A stretch of 64,000 bases of DNA from contig NZ_JBBOBR010000001.1 in the NCBI RefSeq assembly GCF_038002165.1, positions 1,674,001-1,738,000 on the forward strand, in the 5' to 3' direction. Source of the DNA: Cytobacillus sp. FSL H8-0458. GTDB taxonomy: Bacteria; Bacillota; Bacilli; Bacillales; Cytobacillaceae. Of the stretch, positions 27,220 to 35,207 are shown piece after piece. Numbering within the stretch: the stretch's first letter is position 1; every line of letters begins with the position of its first letter. The notes below the pieces were generated by a model that saw only the letters and a program-made list of their open reading frames with translations, did not search any database and was not told where the DNA came from. Both the position numbers and the translations under genes were made by a program.

Positions 27220-27648
27220 TTATAACTCTCCCTGCATTAAATTTTTGCGGATTAGGCTCATCAGACGAATTCCTTCCAGCTGTTCCTCCTCTGAAATTCC
27301 TTTTAAAATATTCTGTTCGAATTCATCGATTGTGGCGCGTACTTCCTGATAAACCTTCCTGCCGACAACAGTCAGCTGCATTTTTTTTTCCCTTTTGTCT
27401 TTAGTCGGCACCGTTTCTAAATAGCCCATTTCCCCCAATTTTGCAATCGTCCTTGTGACCGTTGGTTTTTCAACGCCAAGGTAATGGGAAAGCTCCACCA
27501 ATGTAACGGAACCATCATTATTCAAGTAATACATGATGGACCATTGGGCCCTGTATAAATGATGCTTGCTTAACGCATGGTTCAGCCTATTCTCAAATGG
27601 GCGATATAATAGCACAAGCTGATGGAAAAATCGCTGAAATGTTTCGAT
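27220..27648 (-). CDS. MarR-family transcriptional regulator, possible ATC start
   Basis: A winged-helix regulator (VTLVELSHYLGVEKPTVTRTIAKLGEMGYLETV, wing TKDKREKKMQLT). The first standard start in frame is a GTG at 27615, but it has no ribosome site and removes residues that family members have (ETFQRFFHQLVLLYRPFEN). AGGAGG at 27657-27662 is 8 nt before an ATC codon at 27648 and 2 nt before an ATT at 27654, so translation may begin at a rare start codon. It probably represses itself and the downstream MFS gene. Confidence 0.8.
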   Translation of the reverse strand: METFQRFFHQLVLLYRPFENRLNHALSKHHLYRAQWSIMYYLNNDGSVTLVELSHYLGVEKPTVTRTIAKLGEMGYLETVPTKDKREKKMQLTVVGRKVYQEVRATIDEFEQNILKGISEEEQLEGIRLMSLIRKNLMQGEL

Positions 27649-27681
27649 CTTAATAACCTCCTAAATGGTTACTTTGAGTAA

Positions 27682-27700
27682 TAGTTATCTAGAGTAACTA
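27682..27700. promoter_or_regulatory. MarR-type operator
   Basis: TAGTTA, seven bases, TAACTA makes a 19-bp palindrome just upstream of the MarR ribosome site. A second inverted pair GTTACT/AGTAAC (27668-27698) overlaps it. Size and position fit autoregulation by the MarR protein. Confidence 0.6.
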
Positions 27701-27796
27701 ATTATCTATTCATTATACAGCTTTTATCGGTGACATGTAAATAGGCCTATTCTTTGTTTCCAAAACAGCTATCCATTCAATAAAAAGGCAAATTTG

Positions 27797-27871
27797 TGAC
27801 AACGTGTCATTTTTAGTTGACGTGTGACACGATGTCATATACAATTCAATTGTGAGGATGACACAGTGTCA
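27797..27871. promoter_or_regulatory. Triple TGACA-N3-TGTCA operator of the sasA operon
   Basis: Three perfect 13-bp palindromes: TGACAACGTGTCA (27797-27809), TGACACGATGTCA (27825-27837) and TGACACAGTGTCA (27859-27871). They lie in the promoter region of the operon ending in a TetR-family gene, its likely ligand. Confidence 0.75.
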
Positions 27872-27887
27872 CATTGAGGTGAAAGCA

Positions 27888-28028
27888 TTGTCTAACATTC
27901 ATTTGCTAATTTCTAAATTAAGGGAACAGGGAGTAAATGCAGCAATCTGCAAAAAACCAGCCAGCTATAGACCACCCAAAAATAAGGCTAAACTTCAAAG
28001 GAGTCCATATGGCCACAAATACGCCTGA
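27888..28028 (+). CDS. Possible 46-residue leader protein before sasA
   Basis: A TTG at 27888 has GAGGT 7 nt upstream and opens 46 codons (starts MSNIHLLISKLREQGVNAA, basic C-terminus with PYGHKYA). The stop lies 20 nt inside sasA. It could be a small protein or a translation-coupling leader. No family recognised. Confidence 0.4.
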   Translation: MSNIHLLISKLREQGVNAAICKKPASYRPPKNKAKLQRSPYGHKYA

Positions 28029-28728
28029 GCAAATTACACTGAGGGAACTAAGGACAGATCTAGTGCGTTTTATGATGTCCTACAAGTTCGCATTGGAAGA
28101 AATAAACACGAAATTAAAGATCCTGAAAGAAGAATTTCAGTATGTGCATGACTATAATCCGATTGAGCATGTAAAATCACGAGTTAAATCTCCAGAAAGT
28201 ATATTTAAAAAGCTGCAAAGAAAAAAATTGGATATTTCCTTAGAATCCATTAAGCAAAATATCAGGGATATTGCGGGCGTCCGCATTACATGTTCCTTTG
28301 TATCCGATATCTATAAAATCAAAGCCATGCTTGAAAGCCAGAAAGATATAACCGTGCTCGAATGCAAGGATTATATTCAGCATCCAAAGCCAAATGGCTA
28401 CCAAAGCCTTCATCTGATTGTCCAGATCCCCATTTTTATGTCTGACAGGGAAGAGCTGGTTCCTGTGGAGATTCAAATTCGGACGATTGCGATGGACTTC
28501 TGGGCGAGCCTCGAGCACAAGATTTACTACAAGTACAATAAAGAAATTCCGCAAAGAATATTGATAGAACTGAAAGAGGCAGCTGACACAGCTTCCCGCC
28601 TCGATCGGACAATGGAGAATCTCCATGATGAAATGATTGCTTTAAAACAGCTGGATGAAGATGAAGCCATGATTTTTTCGCCCGAAAGCCTGCAAGTTCT
28701 GCTGGGCTATAAAGGGATTAAAACTTAA
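28009..28728 (+). CDS. sasA: Small alarmone synthetase, SasA/YwaC type
   Basis: 239 residues from ATG 28009, which has AAAGGAG 5 nt upstream; the frame's earlier ATG at 27937 has none. Motifs of RelA/SpoT synthetases are present: SRVKSPESI, RDIAGVRITC, DYIQHPKPNGYQSLHL and EIQIRTIAMDFWASLEHKIYYK. No hydrolase, TGS or ACT domain is present, so it is a single-domain (p)ppGpp synthetase; wording matches B. subtilis YwaC closely. It sits in an operon with its putative TetR regulator, which suggests that alarmone synthesis is switched by a small ligand. Confidence 0.9.
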   Translation: MATNTPEQITLRELRTDLVRFMMSYKFALEEINTKLKILKEEFQYVHDYNPIEHVKSRVKSPESIFKKLQRKKLDISLESIKQNIRDIAGVRITCSFVSDIYKIKAMLESQKDITVLECKDYIQHPKPNGYQSLHLIVQIPIFMSDREELVPVEIQIRTIAMDFWASLEHKIYYKYNKEIPQRILIELKEAADTASRLDRTMENLHDEMIALKQLDEDEAMIFSPESLQVLLGYKGIKT

Positions 28729-28742
28729 AGGAGACGAAATAC

Positions 28743-29168
28743 ATGCAAGTGTGGACAGATATGCCGAATTTCGTAAAAAGAGAGCTGGAGCAGCTTGAAG
28801 AAATAGTATCTCCCATCATGAAAAAAGCTTCCAGATATATTTTTTGGTCTACACCCTTGATTATTCTGTCACTACTCAATCTCATGACCTTGTTTTTCAC
28901 CGTTCAGGATGAGAAAACATCGCCGGTAACCATTCTGATTTACGCTATTATTGGTGCGCTCGGTTTCGCACTTTCTAAAGAAGGAAAGCATCAGCAGCTG
29001 GAAATTCAAAAATTGAGCTTACAGTACATGAAAGAAAGGATTTCTAAGAGCCAATGGGCTTCTGACCCTATTAAAACGAAATATCAAGCATTGATCAATG
29101 AGAACCCCAGAAAGGCTGTCCCTTATTTTATCCAATTCTTAAAGGAGGAAAAAAGGGACTGGCAATAA
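28743..29168 (+). CDS. DUF5392-like membrane protein
   Basis: 141 residues: a charged amphipathic N-terminal helix, two hydrophobic segments (YIFWSTPLIILSLLNLMTLFF and PVTILIYAIIGALGFAL, each within one helix) and a soluble helical C-terminus. It looks like the DUF5392 family of bacilli, with moderate certainty. AAAGGAG precedes the ATG. It is 14 nt after sasA and 13 nt before the TetR gene. Confidence 0.65.
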   Translation: MQVWTDMPNFVKRELEQLEEIVSPIMKKASRYIFWSTPLIILSLLNLMTLFFTVQDEKTSPVTILIYAIIGALGFALSKEGKHQQLEIQKLSLQYMKERISKSQWASDPIKTKYQALINENPRKAVPYFIQFLKEEKRDWQ

Positions 29169-29181
29169 GGAGGAACAAAAT

Positions 29182-29790
29182 TTGCCGAAAATTACTTTTT
29201 TCAATTTGCCTGAAGACAAACGGGAAAACTTAGTCCATGCGGCCAAAAAGGAATTTGCCCGCGTGCCGCTTTACCAGGCATCCATATCCAATATCATAAA
29301 AGATGCCAAAATCCCGCGCGGCAGCTTTTATCAGTATTTTGATGACAAAGAAGATGCCTTTTTCTACTTATTGAATAGCCATGTATCTTCATATAATATG
29401 CATTTTCTTGAAACACTCCGAAAAAATAATGGTGATATTTTTGATGCGATGATCGATTTTTATACAGCCATCATTACCGAAGAAAAAGAAAATCTGCAGT
29501 TTTTGAGGAATTTGTTTCTTAATATGACGCACCGGATCGAAAATGTTATGGCAAGAAGCTTCGGGGAAAATGACCTGAATGAGAATTTCAAGAAAATCAG
29601 CAATCTGATTAATAAGGAACGGCTGAATATGCAGGACGAGCAGGAGCTTTTTCATATGATGCAGATTATTTCTTCTGTCACGTTTCATAATATCGTTAAA
29701 AAATTTGCGGCGGAGCTGCCATTCGACGAGGCTGTCCATAATTACAGAACAGAAATTTATTTACTGAAAAAAGGGTTCGCATCAAAATGA
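29182..29790 (+). CDS. TetR/AcrR-family regulator of the sasA operon
   Basis: 202 residues with an N-terminal TetR helix-turn-helix (ISNIIKDAKIPRGSFYQYFDDKEDAFFYLL) and a helical ligand-binding domain. TTG start behind GGAGG. As last gene of the operon it most likely binds the three TGACA-N3-TGTCA palindromes upstream of 27888. Ligand unknown. Confidence 0.85.
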   Translation: MPKITFFNLPEDKRENLVHAAKKEFARVPLYQASISNIIKDAKIPRGSFYQYFDDKEDAFFYLLNSHVSSYNMHFLETLRKNNGDIFDAMIDFYTAIITEEKENLQFLRNLFLNMTHRIENVMARSFGENDLNENFKKISNLINKERLNMQDEQELFHMMQIISSVTFHNIVKKFAAELPFDEAVHNYRTEIYLLKKGFASK

Positions 29791-29796
29791 TTTTCA

Positions 29797-29834
29797 GAAA
29801 GCCTGTCTCTAAAAAGATTAGAGACAGGCTTTTT
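29797..29834 (+). terminator. Terminator of the sasA-tetR operon
   Basis: AAAGCCTGTCTCT and AGAGACAGGCTTTTT form a 13-bp stem ending in a T-run. Confidence 0.88.
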
Positions 29835-29899
29835 CGGGAAGGTAAACAAGAAAATACTTAAACCTTCTTTAGTGAATAAAAAGAGGAAAGGGGTCATTT

Positions 29900-31165
29900 A
29901 TGGCAAACAAGAACAGATGGCTGATTGCCCTTTCAGCTGTCGCCATTCATTTATCCATCGGTTCGGTGTATGCGTACAGTGTTTATCAAAATCCCTTGAA
30001 GGAATCGCTTGGCTGGGAAAAAACCGATGTCTCACTGGCTTTTACCATTGCCATTTTTATTCTGGGAATAGCGGCAGCCTTTTTTGGGCGGTTCGTGGAA
30101 AAGAGGGGACCGAGAGTCTCAGCCATGATCGCCGCAGTATTTTTTGGAGTAGGCATAATCGGATCCGGCTTTGCTATTCAACTGGAGAATTACATTCTTT
30201 TCCTGACTTTCTTCGGTGTCATTGGGGGACTGGGTCTAGGCTTCGGCTATATTGCACCTGTCTCCACATTGGTAAAATGGTTTCCTGACAGAAGGGGACT
30301 TGCCACCGGGATGGCGGTTATGGGATTTGGTGCCGGGGCCCTCATTACAAGCCCGATTGCCAGCAGATTAATGATTGCCACATCGATTCCGACAACCTTT
30401 TATGTCCTCGGAATCAGTTATTTCATCCTGATGATTTTGGGAGCGCTTTATATCGCGAAGCCGCCTGAAGGATGGGCACCTGAAGGAATGGAAGAGAACA
30501 GGGAAGAGCGGCCGGTAAAAGCGGACCTGGCACAGCTGACTGCCAATGAAGCAATTAAGACGAAGCGTTTCTGGCTGCTTTGGATTATGATGTTCATTAA
30601 TATTTCTGCAGGCATCATGATTCTCTCAGTTGCCGCACCAATGGCTCAGGAAATCACTGGAGCCAGCGCCATCACCGCCGCAAGCATCGTCGGCATAATG
30701 GGCCTCTTTAATGGAGGCGGAAGAATTGGATGGGCATCTGCATCCGATTACCTTGGAAGAGGAAATACATATATGACCTTCTTCCTGATTCAGGTGGCAG
30801 CATTCTTCATTCTTCCATTCATCACAAACTCATTTATCTTTTCTGTTTTCCTCTATATCATTGTTTCATGCTATGGGGGAGGATTTGCATCGCTTCCGGC
30901 CTTTATTGGAGACCTGTTTGGAACCAAACAGCTTGGTGCCATTCATGGCTATCTGCTTACCTCGTGGTCGCTCGCAGGTGTGGTCGGACCGATGCTCGTC
31001 TCCAGCATCTATGAAAATACACAAAGCTATACAATTACCTTCTATGTGTTTGGCACCATGCTTGCCATCGGCTTTATCGTCTCCCTGCTGATGAAGCGCG
31101 ACATCAGGAAAATCAGAACAGCGAAGAAGCAAACAAGAGCAAGGAGACAGCTTGTTACTGAATAA
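29900..31165 (+). CDS. OFA-family MFS transporter
   Basis: 421 residues, 12 hydrophobic segments. The N-terminus (HLSIGSVYAYSVYQNPLKE) and GLGLGFGYIAPVSTLVKWFP are typical of oxalate/formate antiporter (OFA) family members. Substrate unclear: such proteins in bacilli may move monocarboxylates. AAAGG precedes the ATG. Single-gene unit between two terminators. Confidence 0.87.
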   Translation: MANKNRWLIALSAVAIHLSIGSVYAYSVYQNPLKESLGWEKTDVSLAFTIAIFILGIAAAFFGRFVEKRGPRVSAMIAAVFFGVGIIGSGFAIQLENYILFLTFFGVIGGLGLGFGYIAPVSTLVKWFPDRRGLATGMAVMGFGAGALITSPIASRLMIATSIPTTFYVLGISYFILMILGALYIAKPPEGWAPEGMEENREERPVKADLAQLTANEAIKTKRFWLLWIMMFINISAGIMILSVAAPMAQEITGASAITAASIVGIMGLFNGGGRIGWASASDYLGRGNTYMTFFLIQVAAFFILPFITNSFIFSVFLYIIVSCYGGGFASLPAFIGDLFGTKQLGAIHGYLLTSWSLAGVVGPMLVSSIYENTQSYTITFYVFGTMLAIGFIVSLLMKRDIRKIRTAKKQTRARRQLVTE

Positions 31166-31171
31166 AGAGAA

Positions 31172-31207
31172 GAACTCCTGCCGGGTTAGCTGGCAGGAGT
31201 TCTTTAT
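31172..31207 (+). terminator. Terminator of the OFA transporter gene
   Basis: AGAACTCCTGCC and GGCAGGAGTTCT form a 12-bp stem with a 9-nt loop followed by TTTATT. Its end touches the stop of the opposite small gene. Confidence 0.85.
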
Positions 31208-31341
31208 TATTTTTCAACCGAAAATAAAAATGGATGAACTCGGTCATTGGAGCAATCCGGGCAGATAACCAGCATATCAAGACTATATTCCTCTTCTTCC
31301 GTTTCCTCTATGTGACCGAAGATTTCACAGACCTTTGCCAA
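31207..31341 (-). CDS. 44-residue CxxC small protein
   Basis: TTG 31341 has AAAGGGG 8 nt upstream. The product begins MAKVCEIFGHIEETEEEEY and contains CPDCSNDRVHPF, so three Cys and two His could bind a metal. It is too small to be found by length cut-offs. No family recognised. It is convergent with the OFA gene. Confidence 0.6.
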   Translation of the reverse strand: MAKVCEIFGHIEETEEEEYSLDMLVICPDCSNDRVHPFLFSVEK

Positions 31342-31394
31342 AGAAATACCCCTTTACTAATGACTAGATAGAATGTTATATCTGCAATCCTCGA

Positions 31395-31690
31395 TGGCCT
31401 GCTCAAAATCCATGAAGGAGTGAAGAGAAAACGGTCGTCATGGAGTGCTTATGACGACCAATAATGGAGAGGTGAGAAGAAAATGGTCGTCATAGAGGAG
31501 TTCTGACGCCCAAAATAGGAGAGACCCAGAGAAAACGGTCGCCATAGAGGGTTCATGAAGCCAAAATAGCAGAGGCGAGGAGAAAATGGTCATCATAGAG
31601 CAGTCATGAAGCCCAATTACGGAGAGCCCCGGAGAAAATGAGCAGTCATGAAGCCAAAAAAAGAAGAGCCAGAGAAAATGGCCCTCAAAA
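31395..31690. repeat. Degenerate tandem hairpin repeats, about 60-nt unit (family C)
   Basis: About five units share GAGAAAAYGGTCGTCATAGAG and, later, TCATGAAGCCAAAATAGGAGAG, given here as two short pieces. In the first unit GGTCGTCAT and ATGACGACC form a 9-bp hairpin with a 9-nt loop; later units have decayed arms. The plan (hairpin plus purine-rich tail) is like family A, but the sequence differs. Confidence 0.75.
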
Positions 31691-31757
31691 AGGGATTAAT
31701 TAAGCAATAAACAGAAACAAAACTAAAACAATGAAGGCTTAATTGCTTATCTGTTTT

Positions 31758-32174
31758 TCAGCTATCAGTTAGGAGTTCTCTAAGGGTTTGGGCATTTTCT
31801 TTGTCTAAGCTTCCTAATGCATTTTTCTCTCTGTGAAAAATCACTGCAGATCCGTCTTTCTTGCTGAACCATATGGAGTACTCAGTTATTCTTTCTGGCA
31901 TATTTTTATCATAGGTAAAGAATAAAGTGGCTATCATATCTTCTTTTTCAGACATCTGGGGCTTTATGTCTTTCTCCCATTCAATTTTTGAAATTATGTT
32001 TCTTAAGGATTCAATCTTTTCTTCTTCGGCTATAATGAATTCTTTTTCACTTTTTTCTTCTATGATGTCAACCCTAGTCAGCTGCTTCAGGTCAAATTCT
32101 TTTGAGTCATCTTTAGAACATCCGATTAAAAGTAAGATTGTCATAATAGATAAAATAAATGGGTTTTGTTTCAT
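31758..32174 (-). CDS. Small lipoprotein
   Basis: 138 residues from the ATG at 32174 (GGAGGATG upstream). The signal peptide has a lipobox (ILLLIGCSKD), so it should be anchored to the outer face of the membrane by Cys. The mature part is acidic, alternating helices and strands, with no motif that I know. The longer frame to 32219 has no ribosome site. Confidence 0.72.
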   Translation of the reverse strand: MKQNPFILSIMTILLLIGCSKDDSKEFDLKQLTRVDIIEEKSEKEFIIAEEEKIESLRNIISKIEWEKDIKPQMSEKEDMIATLFFTYDKNMPERITEYSIWFSKKDGSAVIFHREKNALGSLDKENAQTLRELLTDS

Positions 32175-32267
32175 TAAACATCCTCCGATTGATTCACTAG
32201 TGTTAATTATATTCAACAATAATTGTTTAACCCCTTTTTAATACAATAAAAAGCCTGAGCATGCCCA

Positions 32268-32296
32268 TTGAAAAATCCGACGGCATCCGTTAATAT
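32268..32296 (+). promoter_or_regulatory. SigA-type promoter of structured RNA copy 2
   Basis: TTGAAA (32268-32273), 17-nt spacer, TAATAT (32291-32296). Same layout as copy 1 with a different spacer. Confidence 0.7.
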
Positions 32297-32302
32297 ATAA
32301 AT

Positions 32303-32539
32303 ACAAGCTGCATTGTTCGTAATCATAATAAAGTTTTAACCTTTAAGCTGTAATAGGGAGTTTTACATTGAAACGGGAATGACAGGCCTCCGTCTATATG
32401 ACAAGGAGGACAGGCAGGAATGTTTCTGCGAACACCCACTTTGAGGAGTGGTGGTTTAAAACTTTCTTATCATTATTTACGGCAATGGCGGCTGTACATA
32501 CTGTAATCAAACCAGTTCCAATGGGTGCTGGTTTTTTTG
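32303..32539 (+). ncRNA. Structured non-coding RNA candidate, copy 2
   Basis: Second copy of the RNA at 3303-3540. AAAGTTTTAACC (32330-32341) pairs with GGTTTAAAACTTT (32453-32465). GCTGCATTG (32307-32315) pairs with CAATGGCGGC (32483-32492) better than in copy 1. The internal CCTCCGTC/GAC..GGAGG hairpin is longer by one pair than in copy 1. It ends with AACCAG, CTGGTT and T7, an intrinsic terminator. Differences between copies cluster in the 5' third and near the terminator. No ORF is shared. Confidence 0.75.
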
Positions 32540-32601
32540 CGTTTAGAAATTAAAATTCTGGTTAAACCAAGATAAACGACACATGAACAGGAGATGTAAT
32601 A

Positions 32602-32742
32602 ATGAAGGAAGTTACGGAAAAGAGATATTGCGAAGTCTGCGGAAAAGAAACTGTCCACATCGCCAGGGAAGATGCATTGGAAATTGAATACATCTGCAAG
32701 GAATGCCATCATGAGGAAGACATTATTAAATCCTTTTTCTAG
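32602..32742 (+). CDS. 46-residue zinc-ribbon protein
   Basis: ATG 32602 with AGGAG upstream. The product has YCEVCGKETVHIAR and YICKECHHEED, that is two CxxC knuckles about 23 residues apart, a classic small zinc ribbon. Possible role in nucleic acid or protein binding; family not named. It follows RNA copy 2 and precedes the dioxygenase. Confidence 0.72.
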   Translation: MKEVTEKRYCEVCGKETVHIAREDALEIEYICKECHHEEDIIKSFF

Positions 32743-32842
32743 AGCCGAGGGTTATATTGACACCAGCAGTAACCCGTGATAAAGTAAAATTATCTCGAAT
32801 TAAAGATATTTTATTTAAAGATAGATAGGGGAGGAAATTTAC

Positions 32843-33820
32843 TTGAATCAACTAAAAGGTATTCATCATGTTACAGCCATCACAAGCAGTGCGGAAAAAA
32901 ATTATGAGTTTTTCACTTATACATTAGGAATGCGTTTAGTAAAGAAGACCGTAAATCAGGATGACATTCAAACCTACCACCTTTTTTTTGCAGATGATAC
33001 AGGAAGTCCGGGAACCGATATGACATTTTTTGATTTTCCCGGTATTCCGAAGGGCTCTCACGGGACAGATGAAATATCGAAAACGTCATTCCGGGTTCCG
33101 ACAGATGAAGCGCTCGATTATTGGGTAAAAAGGTTTGACCGCTTAGAGGTTCCGCATTCCGGCATTAAGCAGCAGTTCGGCAAGAAAACTCTGTCATTCA
33201 CTGATTTCGATGATCAAAAATACCAATTGATCTCTGATGAAGCCAATAAAGGAGTACCATCAGGAACGCCATGGCAGAAAGGGCCAATACCGCTCGAGTA
33301 TGCAATCACCGGCCTGGGGCCGCTTTTTGTAAGGGTAGCTCAATTTGATTATTTTAAAGAAATGATGGAGAAAGTGCTGTACTTTAAGGAAATAGCTCAA
33401 GAAGGAGATTTCCACTTATTCGAAGTGGGTGAAGGCGGAAATGGGGCACAGGTGGTTGTGGAATATAATCCATCTCTTCCGCAGGCGCGCCAGGGCTACG
33501 GAACCGTTCATCATGCTGCCTTCCGCGTGGAAGATAAATCTGTTCTGGAGGAATGGGATCAGCATTTGAGAGGATTTGGTTTCCAGACTTCAGGGTTTGT
33601 GGACCGCTTTTTCTTCGGTTCCTTATATTCCCGGGTTGCTCCGCAGATTTTATTTGAATTCGCAACGGATGGACCTGGATTCATGGGTGACGAGCCTTAT
33701 GAAACACTTGGAGAAAAGCTGTCACTTCCGCCTTTCCTTGAACCGAAGAGGGACCAAATCGAAAGCTATGTCCGTCCGATCGATACAGTAAGAAGCACGA
33801 AGGATTTTATAAAAGAATAA
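32843..33820 (+). CDS. Ring-cleaving dioxygenase, MhqO-like
   Basis: 325 residues with two glyoxalase/VOC modules. Metal ligands are in GIHHVTAI (first strand) and GTVHHAAF, with a Glu near the C-terminal FEFAT. Such proteins in bacilli open hydroquinone or catechol rings in quinone stress. TTG start at 32843 follows GGGGAGG. It is a single gene with its own terminator, so I cannot tell the regulator. Confidence 0.85.
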   Translation: MNQLKGIHHVTAITSSAEKNYEFFTYTLGMRLVKKTVNQDDIQTYHLFFADDTGSPGTDMTFFDFPGIPKGSHGTDEISKTSFRVPTDEALDYWVKRFDRLEVPHSGIKQQFGKKTLSFTDFDDQKYQLISDEANKGVPSGTPWQKGPIPLEYAITGLGPLFVRVAQFDYFKEMMEKVLYFKEIAQEGDFHLFEVGEGGNGAQVVVEYNPSLPQARQGYGTVHHAAFRVEDKSVLEEWDQHLRGFGFQTSGFVDRFFFGSLYSRVAPQILFEFATDGPGFMGDEPYETLGEKLSLPPFLEPKRDQIESYVRPIDTVRSTKDFIKE

Positions 33821-33828
33821 CCAGACCA

Positions 33829-33878
33829 AAGGCACCTGTCAGTCCACTGCTTTAACGCAGTGGAGGACAGTTGCCTTT
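33829..33878 (+). terminator. Terminator of the dioxygenase gene
   Basis: AAGGCA..CTGTC..TCCACTGC pairs with GCAGTGGA..GACAG..TGCCTT, a long stem with small bulges, followed by T7. Confidence 0.87.
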
Positions 33879-33928
33879 TTTTAGAGTATAATGGTGGGTA
33901 TTCATTAAAAAAGTAGGAGCAGAGGGCA

Positions 33929-35167
33929 GTGGAGAAACATAACAGCAAATACAGGTGGCTCGTCTTTGGCGCGGTTTTGTTCTCATACTTTTTGATCGTG
34001 AGCCAAAGGACAGCCCCTGGTTTAATTACTGATCAATTAATGAAGGAATTCGGTGTGACAGCTGCGGCAATTGGGCTTCTGACAAGCATCCAATTTTTTG
34101 CCTATGCCAGTCTGCAGGTTCCGATTGGAATATTATCCGACCGTTTTGGCCCAAATGTATTTTTAATCGCCGGAACCCTTCTGAATGGAATAGGGACGTT
34201 ATTATTCAGCTTTGCCGGGAATGAATACATCCTTTTCGCAGCAAGGATGCTGGTTGGAATAGGTGATGCGACTATTTGGATTAATGTTGTCATCATTTTA
34301 GGCAGATGGTTTAAGGTGAATGAATTTGTGAAGCTGCTTGGCTTTGCAGGCATGTCCGGAAGCTTTGGATTTTTGCTCGCGACTGTGCCATTTTCCATTT
34401 GGATATCCATATGGGGCTGGCGCATCCCGTTTCTGGCAGTAGGCATTATTTTGACCATCCTTGCCGTATTGCTGTATATAATCTTAATCTGGCAGCCTTC
34501 GCGAATGGGCATAGAGCCTAAAAAAGCGAAAGGTAAGAAAGAGCCAAAAGAAAAAACAGCAAGCATATTAAAGAGAATTTTTTCTGACCGCCAGGCATGG
34601 GCTACGTTCTTCTGTCATTTTGGCCTGGTCGGCACTTATGTTGGTTTCATCGGGTCGTGGGCTGTTCCGTATGGCATGGATATGTATGGCCTGAGCCGTT
34701 CCGATTCCAGCCAACTTGTCATGATCGGATTGTTTGGTGCCATCATTGGTGCTCCAGTAATGAGCTTTATATCAGGCCGGATGGGCAGCATCAAACGTCC
34801 TTATCTTTTTGCCCACTCAATCGCCGTCCTTGGATGGGCAACTTTTCTGTTATTTCAGGGTAAGCCTCCATATCCGCTCCTGATTGTTCTTTTCCTGATC
34901 ATGGGTTATGGGAATGGGGCGAGTACGCTAACGTTCGCGATTGTCAGAAAATCATTTGACATTCAGGATGTAGGTGTCGTTTCAGGATTTGCAAACACCG
35001 GCGGATTCTTGAGCGCAGTTCTTCTGCCATTTATATTCGGAAAAGTTTTGGATACATTTGAAGCAGGCTACCAGTATGGATTTATAATTCCGGTCATCTT
35101 TTCACTAATGGGACTGATGGGCGCAGGATTAATAAAAGAAAAAATACGCGCACGCGCTGTAAATTAG
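33929..35167 (+). CDS. MFS transporter
   Basis: 412 residues, 12 hydrophobic segments; GILSDRFGPNVFLIAG is the MFS loop 2-3 motif. A central cytoplasmic loop is rich in Lys. GTG start behind AGGAGCAGAGG. It is most like sugar-phosphate or organic-anion type MFS members; the substrate is unknown. Confidence 0.85.
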   Translation: MEKHNSKYRWLVFGAVLFSYFLIVSQRTAPGLITDQLMKEFGVTAAAIGLLTSIQFFAYASLQVPIGILSDRFGPNVFLIAGTLLNGIGTLLFSFAGNEYILFAARMLVGIGDATIWINVVIILGRWFKVNEFVKLLGFAGMSGSFGFLLATVPFSIWISIWGWRIPFLAVGIILTILAVLLYIILIWQPSRMGIEPKKAKGKKEPKEKTASILKRIFSDRQAWATFFCHFGLVGTYVGFIGSWAVPYGMDMYGLSRSDSSQLVMIGLFGAIIGAPVMSFISGRMGSIKRPYLFAHSIAVLGWATFLLFQGKPPYPLLIVLFLIMGYGNGASTLTFAIVRKSFDIQDVGVVSGFANTGGFLSAVLLPFIFGKVLDTFEAGYQYGFIIPVIFSLMGLMGAGLIKEKIRARAVN

Positions 35168-35171
35168 CAAT

Positions 35172-35207
35172 AAAGTAGGCTGACAATTGTGTCAGCCTAC
35201 TTTTTTA
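35172..35207. terminator. Terminator after the MFS gene
   Basis: AAAGTAGGCTGACA and TGTCAGCCTACTTT form a 14-bp stem with a 4-nt loop and a T-run. Confidence 0.88.

Noticed and set aside
28240..28626. 128-codon minus-strand frame
   Set aside because: Shadow of sasA, whose motifs are all in the plus-strand frame.
31395..31690. CRISPR array
   Set aside because: Repeats decay along the array, unit length varies and intervals are similar to each other.
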